Part shown: positions 33,310 to 44,857 of the stretch, piece by piece
Numbering within the stretch: position 1 is the first letter of the stretch
Layout: each line of letters starts with the position of its first letter
Origin: Fennellomyces sp. T-0311
Taxonomy: Eukaryota > Mucoromycota > Mucoromycetes > Mucorales > Lichtheimiaceae
DNA: 64,000 bases
NCBI GenBank assembly: GCA_025266875.1
Contig: JALLLT010000009.1
Location: 1,054,001-1,118,000 of the forward strand
Reading direction: 5' to 3'
The notes under the pieces: generated by a model
Database searches by the model: none
The model's input: the letters and a program-made list of their open reading frames with translations, nothing else
Told to the model about the DNA's origin: nothing
Translations under genes and position numbers: made by a program

Positions 33310-35988
33310 CACCATAGAAAAAATAAATTCAAGATATATTCATAGCATATTAAGATTTTTACATATTTTTTTTGGATTATTTTGAATATATTTTGAGTAT
33401 ATTTTGAATATCGTGTTCGAATATTTCTTAATATATTATGAATATGTAAAAAGAAACGAATATTTTTCAAACATATTAATACGGTTGCGCATATGCTTTA
33501 AATCCTTATGGTGCGCAATAACTGTTTATTACTAATTCTTATAGTACTATCGTATTGCTACATATACTACTATTGCTAGACACATCACTTAGCTCCATTT
33601 ATCCCATCATATCGTGTTTTGAACCCTTCATTCCGACGCCTTCGTATACCTGCGCTTCTTTACAGTTTTTTCCTTTGAGCGTGGTTTCTTCATCCGCATC
33701 CTTTGTAACTTTCTTGGGCGGTCTACCACGTCGTTTTTTGGGGTGAGTAATCGTTGTTTGTGCTCTTAATAACTTGGGACTTTTTTGGCTTCCCGGTTTC
33801 TTGGATCCTAAATTTTGAAGTCAATGTTTAAATTTCTTACCTCCATCTAAACTTGTGTCATCGTTCACTTCAATCGCCCCAATACCTTGACTATAGTTTT
33901 GCGCCTCAGTGATAGAAGCTGACTTCGCTGAGGTGAAATAAATATCAGTACCACGCGTCTTAAAAAGATAATATATGTCAACGTTTTAGAATGACTTATG
34001 CTTATGGACCACCTTTGTACTGCTGCTTGCTTCAGATGGTGTGGCTCGCTGGTGTGGTATACTCGTGGCAGCTGACTTTTGCTTGTTACCCTTGACCGGC
34101 GACTCCTGTTGTATACCTTTGCCTGTTTTCTGCCGTCGATCTCGCGACTGTAGCCCTTTTCGGACTTTTTGATAGTTCTTGTGTGTTAGATTCAGGTTCC
34201 CTTCCATCGCGTTCATTAGAGAGTTTAGTGTCCAAGGTAGGTAGCTTTTTAAGGTTGCCCTCAACTAACTCCGGAAGATGATCATCACAAAGTAAATCAT
34301 CTACTTTAAGCAGACCAGGGGTTCGTAAAGTTCGTCCATCTCCGTGCAGACGCACACTATCGTCGTCGTCGTCGTCGCAAGAAATACTGTCACTATCGCC
34401 GTCACTACTGGAGTCGCCGTTCTGAAAATCCCTTAGCTCATCGTCTTCATCATCACTTGACATCTCCTTAGAAGCATAACTTGATGAACGCGACTGAGGG
34501 TTTGCATAAGTGTCACTGGAACTATAATATTGTTTTTCAATCAAAAAGGTCAAAAAGTGGACAGATAATACCTTTCAGCGGGGGTTGCTCTGGTGTTGGA
34601 AGGAGCTTCGGTAGTACTAGTGATAAAGTTGTATTAATAGTAACTCATGGATGTACGACAACCTACACACACCGATTGCCAGCCATCGCACCTGGGGCTA
34701 AAGCAAACAGTAGAAAAGGTGTTAGTTTTGATAATTAGTGTTTTGCCGTGCTTACTTTCTTTATCCTTTATACCCCAGAATGCTTTACGCATCATCAACA
34801 TCGCGCCCCAGCTTTCAATGCACGCAACAAGAGGGTACCCCTTACCAACCAGTTTTTCATACATTCCTTCGGCTTCCAGCCGTACTTGTTTTGAAAGATG
34901 CTCCCAAGTATTTGATGGACTCAAATTGTGATGCGCTCGAATATCAAGAACAAGATCTGCTGTATACATGAGTGCATTACCTTTAAAAGTTGCGTAATAC
35001 CGATCATGGTAAGGGATATTCTGCTTCCTTAAGATGTCTTCGCATAGGTACTCGTATTGAGACCAGCGAAATTGGAGCGATGTTCCTTCTCGGACGAGTG
35101 GTTGCCTAACATCGCGAGGGATCTCTACATCTGCGAAAGGATTTTGCGCAGGAGAAGATTGTGGGTAAGATGGAAGCGGTCCTTGCGTGGTTGTAGTTGT
35201 GGTCAACGCATCAGCAAATTGTAACGCGAAACCTGAACCCTTGTCCTTGAGTTTACTCGTACCTGTTTTTACTTCCTTCAGATCGGTTGACACGGCTAGT
35301 TCCAAGCGGATGAGTCGCTGATCAATCGCAGCAAATCCGTCGGTAACGCACTTCTTGAATTCGCCAATGGTTTGGAGAAACGTTGATAAAAGCCTTGTCG
35401 TTGTGTCGTCAGCCATCGGTTTGAATGTTGTAGCAGAAAAAGTACAAAAAATAACAGCTGCGCGAATTTGTTTCTGGTAGTGACAGACGACGACGGAAAT
35501 TTAGGAATAGGCAGTAGGATGTTTAAGGAAGGTGTTACCTACGGAGGAACGGGCCGAGAATCTATTGTCAGAATGAATATCTGAGTAGACACAGGTGATC
35601 CGGGCAAGAGAGGGCTTACGAAAGAGCAGCGACAATATATTGGCGAAAAGTTCCTGGCATTTGCAGAATTACAGAGCTAACGAGAGTCAACGGACCTTGG
35701 CCATACAAGACAGGTAGTAGCCCCAAGCGACACGTAGTAGTTGCGGCTGACGACTTAATTGGATTTGCAGGACGCGCAAAAGGTATAGGCACCACGGAAT
35801 ATTTCTACTGTTCGCATCAGTAGCATAACAGCTGTTTTGAAATGCCTCCGACATATATATATCTCGCGAATATTTTCTAAATATCTGAATATCTGCTTAA
35901 TATATTTTGAATATTTGTGAATACATGAATTTTCTGAAAATATAATTTAAAAACTTGAATATATCCTGAATTTATTTTTTCCATGGTG
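33310..35988 (-). mobile_element. 2.68-kb TIR DNA element with GAATAT-rich subterminal repeats
   Basis: The ends are inverted repeats: CACCATAGAAAAAATAAATT at the left and, reading inward from 35988 on the minus strand, CACCATGGAAAAAATAAATT, about 30 of 33 bases matching. They are flanked by the trinucleotide TAG on both sides (33307-33309 and 35989-35991), consistent with a 3-bp target duplication. Both subterminal regions (33340-33480 and 35855-35975) are packed with GAATAT/ATATTC hexamers. A single multi-exon gene on the minus strand fills the middle. The 3-bp duplication, CAC-starting ends and subterminal repeats resemble CACTA (CMC) elements, but no such transposase was recognised. Confidence 0.75.
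33599..35416 (-). CDS. TIR-element protein with AT-hook; function unknown
   Basis: Starts at the ATG at 35416. Exons 35416-34756, 34697-34673, 34616-34572 and one from 34521 downward join in frame. The last two exons run to about 33870 and 33815-33599. The splice that changes frame between 34264 and 34086 could not be fixed, so total length is uncertain (about 500 aa). The N-terminus has a helical segment and a folded-looking region with RWSQYEYLCEDILRKQNIPY. The middle is a Ser/Asp-rich acidic stretch. The C-terminus carries a canonical AT-hook in a basic context (KKRRGRPPKK), so DNA binding is likely. I see no DDE, RNase H or other transposase signature. If the 34.1-34.3 kb frame change is not an intron, the copy is frameshifted. 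Confidence 0.55.
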
Positions 35989-36435
35989 TAGGATCTCTTT
36001 ATACAAACGTCCGCAACAAACGATATTGTTGCTGGTGCTCACTCTATTTCGGTGTACTCAACTACCGATTTACACGACAACCGACTACTGTACACCTGAC
36101 TCAAAACGGCGCCAACATTAGTGCTTATGAACTTTCGCTTGTTGCTAACTCGGACTCTCGTATCAATATAGTTAAAGTATCACCTTTATAAGTAAGCGGC
36201 GGAGGTAATAGCAGTAAGCCAACTTCTAAAAAAATCATAAGCCATCTTGAGGGTTTGTAATGTGCTGGTTAGTTAGTATCCTGGCAGTATAGGAGAAGTG
36301 CTGAACCATCGTACATAACAAGGCATACAAAATATAGAGTTCATTACGTAGTTATGTATGTGTTTAAGTACAAAGTGTTTATTGACTATAAGCTACCCTG
36401 AGTGACCTTTATGCTGGTGTATGAAACAGTAAACG

Positions 36436-38059
36436 TTGAGTCTGGGAATTGTTCATTTCCATGCTTACCCGTACCTGGCACAGCTATTCTATCAGCAAAA
36501 CAGTAGCGACCTCACCCATCACACAACTTTTGAAGATCGAGAGTCATGCATCGATCTACTGACGAATGTATCCATGTTGTACCTTCTGACTATATCCGCA
36601 GAACATGATTCTCCCCCGAAAATACTCTATTCAGTTACTTCCGTCTTCTTGATGCCTAGCACATTATACCACTACTACGTATATTTAAATGCTGACTCTC
36701 TTGTACATGCCATAGAAGACTATCCATCGTTGTATGACCTGGTCCAACTGAACGGCCATCCCGATGTAAATTTTTTTTTGGTAGATAAGAGGTTTATTCG
36801 GGTGCTGTAAAAAAAGGCACCATAAGTAATATATGGCATTTTCTAAACTACATCTTGTGTTCTGCTTCTATTCGTCGTAATGACCGAATAGTACGAGCTA
36901 CCACGCCGTTGGACCAGAAAGCCTCGCCGTGAAAAATAAAACGCCAGTGCATACAATGATCGTCCGTGCAGTGACGTGGGTGATGTCACATACCGGAAGT
37001 TGGGAAGGCGGGTTAATTAGAAGATGCTCGAAAGTCAGGTCGGTAGGACGCCGCAAAAAACGACGAGCTATGCCTTGCCATACCCGTAATTTCTTGGGAC
37101 AATCCCATAGAAAGTGTTTATCATGGTCAAATTGGTCGCAGAGCGGACAGTTCGGAGTGGTGAAAACTTCGTCGTGCAGGCGGTGCAGACGTTCACGGCT
37201 TGGTATCTTTGCGTGATACGCATGCCAGAGGACAGTGCGAGCGTGGTGGGGCCATGGTGCATTCCAAAAAACTTTCCAGGCAGATTCCGGGGCGCGAGCT
37301 ACCATGCTGGTAGTTCGTCTAGACTGGGTCGCAATGCATGCCGAAAGTTCTTGGTCGTTAAGTCCGAAATGGCCACTCCACTTCCAAGAGTTGGCGAAAA
37401 CAGGCGTTGAGCATCAAAGGACAACAATTCATACTCAGAGGGGCGCTCCCAAGTGTGAGTGAAGAAGCGTTCGAAGGATGGGTTGGTGAGGGTGGTCTGA
37501 GTGTCCAAAAAATCGAAGAGTAATTGGATAAGCTTGCCACGAGCAGTGCGATTCGATGGTGATAAACGAGTGAAACGTCCCGATGTACGGTTGAAATAGA
37601 AGGCGTCTTTGACAAAAAGAGATGTCCAGGCGTAAACGGGCCGATTGGGTTCAGGTGGTCGATGAGGTAGATCCGGGCAGAGCACCAGAATCGGTACTTC
37701 CAAAATTATACCTGGGTCATAATTTTCCATGCTCCGTTGCAGTCCCAACTTGTCTGCAGAGCCATCCCGATGTAAAGACGATACAATGCACCACTTTGCA
37801 GCTTGTCATTTGTTCTCCCATCGCAGGGTTGTTAACCGCCACGGATCTTCTGCAGGGAATATCCTACAAATCCCATCCACTTGAACATGTTGGCGGAAAG
37901 GCATCGCCTCAACACACCAAACAGAGGAACAAGTACCACAGAAGATCTTGCATGCTTAGAATCTGTGTACACTCACGCGAACCATTTATATGCCCGGCCT
38001 CTTCTTTGCAAAAGAGGGAAGGTTATCCGGGCGGTCGTGAGGTCCGAAACCAAGACTGA
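36436..38059 (+). pseudogene. Open frame of unknown function split by a LINE insertion
   Basis: The frame from 36436 runs into the LINE at 36771. The frame that resumes at 37777 continues it exactly in phase once the insert and one copy of the 16-bp target duplication are discounted (335 + 283 nt, 206 codons including stop). No domain was recognised. The left part is hydrophobic-aromatic, the right part basic. Its last 222 bp belong to the direct repeat at 37838-38071. It may itself be mobile-element-derived. Confidence 0.5.
36771..37760 (-). mobile_element. 5'-truncated LINE (non-LTR retrotransposon) 3' end
   Basis: 990 bp bounded by the 16-bp direct repeat GCCATCCCGATGTAAA (36755-36770 and 37761-37776). 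A 9-nt poly-A tail on the minus strand lies at 36779-36771. The minus strand encodes the ORF2 C-terminus, including a reverse-transcriptase zinc-binding domain (HHARTVLWHAYHAKIP, then CPLCDQFDHDKHFLWDC). The coding region is broken: one frame (37748 to 37299) ends at TAG and continues in another frame (37305 to 36898), so it carries a frameshift near 37300. No reverse transcriptase domain remains. Confidence 0.88.
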
Positions 38060-38071
38060 CTGGCAATGTGG
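37838..38071 (+). repeat. Direct repeat, left copy (234 bp)
   Basis: Essentially identical to 38215-38448 (one mismatch seen near the right end), 377 bp away in the same direction. It begins GCCACGGATCTTCTGCAGGG. It covers the 3' part of the split open frame including its stop codon. Confidence 0.9.
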
Positions 38072-38214
38072 CGCTCGACAACGCTTTTCATTATGAGACA
38101 GCGAGAAGCTAATTCTCTAATATAGAAAACAAATGGAGTTAATTCATGACTCATTCCGTAAGCTGCTTTTCAATACTACCTATTTTATTCCTCTCAGTTG
38201 TATGATCCCAGATG

Positions 38215-38448
38215 GCCACGGATCTTCTGCAGGGAATATCCTACAAATCCCATCCACTTGAACATGTTGGCGGAAAGGCATCGCCTCAACACACCAAACA
38301 GAGGAACAAGTACCACAGAAGATCTTGCATGCTTAGAATCTGTGTACACTCACGCGAACCATTTATATGCCCGGCCTCTTCTTTGCAAAAGAGGGAAGGT
38401 TATCCGGGCGGTCGTGAGGTCCGAAACCAAGACTGACTGACAATGTGG
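38215..38448 (+). repeat. Direct repeat, right copy (234 bp)
   Basis: Near-identical partner of 37838-38071. The near-perfect identity implies a recent event (segmental duplication, gene conversion or assembly effect). Confidence 0.9.
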
Positions 38449-38689
38449 GCACATTGGTTGCATGAACAGGAGGAGAATTGTTGGCCAGGCAATCGGCTCC
38501 AATCAGGAAGTGACATCTTTTCCTAGGCAGGTCGATTACGTAGGACATAACCCTCCTCGGTGTGACGGCGTTTGCTGTGAGAGAAAAAGCGGCGCCCTGT
38601 ATCCGAAATTCGGGTGCACCCTCTAGATACAGTCCACTGAGTGTAATTTTCACGTTTCCGCGTTTCTCGATTCTTGCGCCGAATAACAA

Positions 38690-39739
38690 ATGTCGAATTT
38701 CATGGCACATGTCAACTGCGAACCCTCTGTCGATCTTCTCTCTTCTGACGCTGAAACTGAAAGTGCAGCGGATTCCGAGACTAAATCCATACCGAGCTAC
38801 AAGTCTCTATATGCCACATACTTCCTGAAAAAATTCCAGTTGGATAGCTACGAGGAAACAGTGTCTGCGTACTATAACTCTGAGAAAAAGAAGTAAATGC
38901 CTTGGATGACATTCACTAGATTATGAAAAGGCTAAGCGATTTAAACCTCACAGATATGGGCGCTTTACATTGGACATTGGCTGGTCAATGAAAAAAGTCA
39001 ACGGGCCGAAAAAGCTGGCAAACAACGTGCATCGTTACAAGAAAAAGTGTAATGGTGCATTATACTGTGCGCACGAGGCATGTAGACTTAAGGACACACG
39101 CTTACGCCCTGGACATGACGAAAAAACTACGATGGCGATTCGTGAGAAAGGGTGTTACGAATGTGGCAGCGTATTAGAGCATATTCCTTGTGACGTCGAT
39201 GCTTTGTACTTCTTCAGGATTGACAAGTGCAATGTGAAGCAAAACGGCAGACACACTCATAAGAAGTATCTGGCCAAGCACCTTTCTGAAAAGGTGAAGT
39301 TGAAGGACTTGTTGTCCGGGGCTGAGATGGAAGACCTGTTTGTTGTAGGTGCTGACTTTAAAGGCAAGTGCTGATTTCAGACTCATGATGTCGGCCATGG
39401 ATGCTGAATTATGTGATCTATTGTAAAATATAGGTTTCTCAGGCCAACTTTACTCGATGGAATTGATTGATGGTGTTTTTGTTGCCAACCCTATTGGGAA
39501 AGTGACTTTTCCAAAGCACCCAAAAACAGTGAGGGATTTTTCAGAGTCACTTGTCCTGTTACTGGAATGGCGGGTGCGTGTCATTGATGCAGTTTTATGC
39601 GAGTCATTGGCTAACGTATCATAAAAATAGGACCACCTGAGATCTCTTTCGGACCTTGTTGACACAGCTGTAGCTCGGAAGATTGATGAGGAAAGCTATG
39701 GTGGCATTTCGGATAGTAGAAGGCAGATTATTAGACCCA
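38690..39739 (+). pseudogene. Chimeric pseudogene: WRKY-GCM1-like zinc finger joined to the C-terminus of the 45272-47693 gene family
   Basis: The left frame 38690-38896 is acidic then aromatic (YKSLYATYFLKKFQLDSYEE). After a broken junction, the frame around 38935-39292 has RFKPHRYGRFTLDIGWSM, then a Cys/His array: CNGALYCAHEAC, CYECGSVLEHIPC and GRHTHKK. This order is typical of WRKY-GCM1/FLYWCH-type zinc fingers found in transposon-linked fungal proteins. From 39293 the sequence becomes the near-identical repeat of 47098-47539, including its introns, and stops abruptly at 39735. The N-terminal frames do not join by an obvious intron, so it is judged a rearranged, non-functional copy. Confidence 0.55.
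39293..39735 (+). repeat. Truncated copy of exons 6-8 of the 45272-47693 gene
   Basis: About 440 bp, almost identical in exons and introns to 47098-47539 (a few substitutions and one indel seen). The copy contains introns, so it is a DNA-level duplication rather than a retrocopy. Confidence 0.92.
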
Positions 39740-40348
39740 TATAACATGTCCTGGGAAAAAAATAGCTTTCAATACGCTCTATACCTTTCTATTAAGGTAG
39801 ATAAATATCGAGCTTCGATGGAGACAAAAATCATATGTGAAGGATAGTATGCATCCCTGTTTTTTAGTAGGGTTCACCTAGTGAAGAGTCCTGTATAGCA
39901 TAATATGACACAGCGAGGGGTTCAGTTCTATAAATTAATGAGGCTGAAGAAGTAAATGCAACATTTCAGATTAACATAAACAAATAAGGGGTGTATTCGT
40001 TATTGAGCCCATTTCTAGAACAGGTTATCGGAGGATTGCTTTCAAAGTACGGAATTTTCAGTTTGTTAATTGTGCTCTGCTGTAGACGTAAATGAACAGT
40101 TGTAATACACTACGGGTTATTTTGCTACGTTACATCTACGGCAAATCTCTACAAATCTAGGCGGGCCTACAATAGCTCGGGGGTCTCTCTGCCAATAAAA
40201 TATCCCAGAATTTGGCCAATAGTTTCCTTTATGCCTAGTGGGGCCAATAAGAGACTTAGGATAGTGGGCCAATCATCTGGTGGCGCCTCAATTCCGTAGA
40301 AGCTGAAATACTAGGCGCCCCTTGACTGTTTGATGTGTCAAAAAAAAA
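39736..40348. other. Intergenic within the transposon island
   Basis: No gene recognised. It contains repeated short motifs around GGCCAAT/GGGCCAAT (about 40213-40275, three occurrences) directly upstream of the large gene at 40349. These could be subterminal repeats or CCAAT-type promoter sites. Confidence 0.4.
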
Positions 40349-43300
40349 ATGGTGAAAAAGTCCCCTGGTCGCAAACCCAAGCAAACACTACCCGGGCAAC
40401 AGTGCATTGACTTACGCTGGCTCCGGAAAGGTAGCAACAGCGCGTCTAGCAGCGTTTCGCAGAGCAACACGTCTCCAAGCAACGCTTCGCCTAGCAATAC
40501 GTTGCATAGCAATACTTCGTCCGGCACCGCAGAATCTCGATTCAATACAATCAGCAATGTCATTCAAAACGACAATGACAATGTTCCTTTTGATTCCGCT
40601 GTAGAGGTAGCTCAGATATTTTATTTATGCAAGTAGTTACATGGTTAATAATAATGCGTTAATATATTAGAATGAAGATCAAACGCATAGCAGTGACATG
40701 CAAACTCTCAGTGATTTTATGCATGAAGTTGAACTCGGTGATCGAAATCAGAATGCCGAGGAGCATGAACGCAATGATGACTGTGAGACCGATATGCAAG
40801 ATACAGGAGCCCTGACTGAACAAGAAGAACTTGATCGGTATGGACCGGAGTCACTTGATAATGAAGGTATCGTGGCGTCGTACCTAAGAAAAGTTCGAGA
40901 TGAGAAAATCAAAGGCATTGCGAAATATTACCGCCAGAAAAACAAGTTTTGGATTGAGCCGGATCCTGTGTTTCATTGTCTTGATGGTCGACCGCTCGAT
41001 TCTACAGTACTGTATTATCCTCGTATCTTTGTTTGGCTCCCTGATCTTCTTGTCCCAGAAAAGTTATGTTGCCCCCATTGTAACGCTATCCTCCATAAGG
41101 ACGGTCTTAGCACCGATCCACCAGCAAGGCGCGTGGTTGACATTGACAGGTAAGATTGTCCTTCATGTGCACTGCAAAAAATTTTTGGGTGAATTTTGGT
41201 GAATAATTTTTCGAAGTGGTTAAACATAAGCTTTTTAACCACTTGAGTTACTAAAAATGGTAGTACAAATGGTTAAAAAGCTTATGTTTAATCACCTCAA
41301 AAACTCATTCACCCAAAATTCACCCAAAAATTTTTTGCAGTGGTGTATAATCGTTAATTTAACAAGGATTATAGCTGCTTCTATATATTATCTCAACGCT
41401 ACCGATGTTCAAAATGCCCAAAGTCATTCAGCGCACACGAGGAGAAAATTCTCAGCAGTTTACCATTTCATATTCAGTCCATCTTTCCAGCATATCTGAC
41501 CCACAAGTCAGGGATATCAAAAGCGCTATTTGATTTGATGCGGCCTTGCTATCAGAACGCACTCGGGCCCGAACGTCTGCACAATCTACTGTACGAATTG
41601 CATACACTCAAACATAGCCGCTTGGAGCTCGATTACCTGAATACTATTGCTTTTCGCTTAAGCAATCCACAAATCCAGGACAACTTTGCCTCCAATGTCA
41701 GCCATATCCCATTTTCGACTTTCGACGACCCAAAAGGTTATGCTGGATTCGTTCCTTCTGCGACCTATCTGCGCTTAGTTTACACATCGCTTATTGATCA
41801 GCTTCGACCATTGATTGAAGATGATGGTCTTGGATGGAATTATATTGAAAGGCGATCATACGTTCAAGATAATCAAGCGCATGGCAAAAATTGGGGGCGA
41901 GCCGACTTTTTATGCAGTGTACACCGTGTGTAACGAGTATGAGGAAATTCGACTACAGCTCTTGGTTCCCACAAAAAAACTATCCCATCTAAAAGCATCC
42001 TTGCAAGAAATGCTTCGATCGTACCACATATACAATCATAAAGAGCCAGAAATATTCTATACGGATAACGTCGTTGGTGACAAAAGCTTCTTGGAAGAAA
42101 CAATGCCATCTTTGAAGCGTGGATTCGGACCGACAGCATCAGAAGCAACAACAGATCAATTTGAGCAAGGCACACGTCCCAGTAACCCTGGTTATTTGAC
42201 TATCCCAGACGATGTTACGAAACTATTTATTGGATGTGTAGCTGATGCCAATTGCTATATCGACAGTCTTCTAAATCGCACCCGTGACGGATCATCTATA
42301 ACAATCGGTTTCGACGCTGAATGGAATTATTCAAGGACTACTCAAGGAAAGATCGCCATCGTACAAATCGCATTTGAAGACACTGTGACAATTCTACCAT
42401 TACATATGTTCGGATTGGTTCCGCAGAAGCTAGCTGAGCTTCTCCAGAGCGATTATGTTGTCAAAGTTGGACGGAACATTTGTGGTGACCTTGGAAAAAT
42501 TGAAAGAGACTACGGAATTACAACAAACCAGGAAACAGTCATCGAATTGGGACGGTTTAGCAAAGAAAAAAACAAGCATATTCATGCTCCATCCGCAAGT
42601 CTTTCTAACATATGTGCCGCTGTTCTCGGTGCCAGTCTCTACAAAAATGACGATGTACGGTCAAGCGATTGGGAAGCACCGGTGCTTTCCGTTTCTCAGC
42701 TCCATTACGCTGCGCTGGATGCGTGGGCGTCATTAAAGGTATATCAGACGTTGATCGATAGCAATGAAGCACAAGAAGAAAGCACCGTCGAAGCTATACG
42801 CAGTTCCCAACAAGAAAATGAAAGCACACTCAGCTCTGATGATGACGATGATCCTTCAGTAGGCGAACAAGAACCGCAAATGTCAATGTGCACCGACACA
42901 GAAGCCAGTACTAGTATCTATACACCTACACGAGTGCTTAAAGATCCGTATCATCTGATGGCCCAGATAAAAGTACCAAAACGTCATGGGTTATGTATAA
43001 GGTTAACCGTACAATAGTAACCGTACAATAGCAGCTGTACCAACTAATAACACAGTAATTTTGATAGCTAAAGAGTTTACGCGTCGCCTACGGGATGCTA
43101 TCTTTGTTCCAGATCAGAATGACCGATCCAGAGTAGAAGCATACTTGAGAACGCAAAACCTTACCTGGGACTATATGTTTTCTACCAATCCGTCGTGGAT
43201 CCTTCGTCGCGTCAAGCGAATAATCCCTCCTCCGAACGAACTGGATGCCAAAGTCGAACTTTTATTTAACGAATTTGGTCATTTACGTTGTGCGCAAAGC

Positions 43301-44857
43301 CACCGCCCCCTTTTTGATGATACAGCATGGGAACAAGCAAAAAACATCCTAAACACCATTAAGCGCGGCCATGTATCGGATCCACCGAATATATCCTTCT
43401 ACTTCTAGACCGGCAGAGATCGCAATCAATTACCACTTTATCGAAGTACCAGAGGTACAAATACTCTTGAAGGTGGTGTTCATATGAACATTATCAGGAA
43501 ATTCGCCTCTTTTGGCGCCGGCCCGCACTTCACAGATTGCATTTTAGCTGAGTATCGATTACGCCATAACACGAGAGTAAGTTAATCAGTGATTCTCTTT
43601 TTTGAAAGCGTTATAACTCACATGCCTTCTAGGTTGGAGCCCAAAACAGATATCAACGTATCCATAAGGGTCACTATGATCCATGGTTAACGGAATCGAC
43701 CAATATCTTGCGCTTAGAGCTACAAATGGACATATTGGAACCACATATGCATAGTGGTAATGGTAGTGGACGAATGCTCTTGAGGTCAGGAAGCGAGACC
43801 TTTGGTATCGCTGCAATCCCACCGGAAGACGCAACCAAATTTCATATGCGCATAGTAACACGAATTAATCCTGACACAACACTTACAAAAAAAGCCCTTA
43901 TCGCCGCGAGCACCAGATTAAGCATCTCTACAGGTTCTATCAGCAATCCCAAGTCCGCGCTATACAGCTATCTAGCAACCAAACAAGCAGTTGAATGTGC
44001 AGTACATAGTACCAGCGCATACCCCTGCCGAATTCTCATTATTCGCAACCAAGATTCGTGCACACGGTCAGCAACGAAAAACACTTCAGTTCTGGGAGAC
44101 AATGTGCTGTGAATGGAACGATATTGTGAACAGCAACCCCAGGACAGCCAACATCTATTATAAGTCACCGGAGCAGCTCCAAGCATTTTACAAGTCATGT
44201 TGGGATACACGTCGGATCACATATCAAACTATCGAAAATAGCAACTTTGTCTGTCAGATTATGCGTGAACATCTGCAGTCTCCCAGCCTTGCCTCACCTG
44301 TTTTACCCGCTCAGAATCCGGCACCACTGTTAATAACTTCAAATATGGCCCAGGTTTCTAATGACGAGCATGTTTTACAGTCCTATACCAGTACACCTGC
44401 ACAATCAGAGTCAGTATATGCCATACCGTGCCCTTCGTCTGTATCGTCACTAGCAACACCACCTCTTCGACACCTAAGGCCACTACTTCCACTTGTTCCT
44501 TCGCCAACAGCAGTAATTTCTCCTTTGCCGAGGTTATCCGCCGCCATAACAGCATCGACACGCGGTTCAACACCACGCTCTCGCTCAAGTTCTAGTGTAT
44601 GCAATATACCAAACTCTGCTTCTAATTTATCGCCCAGAATTGGCAACAATAACGGTACAAGCCTATCTGTTGAAAACAGGGACCTTGTACAATACAATGG
44701 TGCCCTTATAGTTTCTAGTTCATATCAGCTACGGAAAAAGAAAAGAACAAGAAGATCACGGAACGACGACGGAAATAGCTCCAAACGTCAATGCGCTTCC
44801 CCATTTCGGCCACTGCTCCCACGTATTCCTCCCTTTCCACCGCCATCATCACAATAG
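40349..44857 (+). pseudogene. Decayed transposon-type gene: DUF6729-like / DDE transposase-like / WRN-type 3'-5' exonuclease fusion
   Basis: Exons 40349-40606, 40671-41149, 41375-42994, 43068-43576 and 43633-44857 would give about 1,340 aa. Order: basic GRKPK N-terminus; acidic linker; cysteine-containing region with CCPHCNAI and RYRCSKCPKSF (DUF6729-like); RNase H-like core with ILKGDHTFKIIK and FYTDNVVGDKSFLE (candidate catalytic Asp residues). A DEDDy exonuclease follows with FDAEWN, VGRNICGDLGKI and LHYAALDAW (motifs I-III). Then come VLKDPYHLM, FTRRLRDAIF, and TGRDRNQLPLYRSTRGTN with EGGVH. The tail is Ser/Pro-rich with a basic cluster (RKKKRTRRSR). The frame is broken at about 41820 and about 43980, and TAG at 43406-43408 is in frame, so this copy is inactive. 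The architecture matches, from memory, a family widespread in fungal genomes. Confidence 0.75.
41170..41342. mobile_element. 173-bp CACTA-like MITE in an intron
   Basis: Begins CACTGCAAAAAATTTTTGGG and ends with its inverted complement. The two arms pair over about 76 bp at roughly 90 percent. The flanks are a 3-bp direct repeat GTG (41167-41169 and 41343-41345). CACTG ends plus a 3-bp target duplication are hallmarks of the CACTA (CMC) superfamily. It lies inside intron 2 of the large gene at 40349-44857, so it would be spliced out. Confidence 0.88.
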
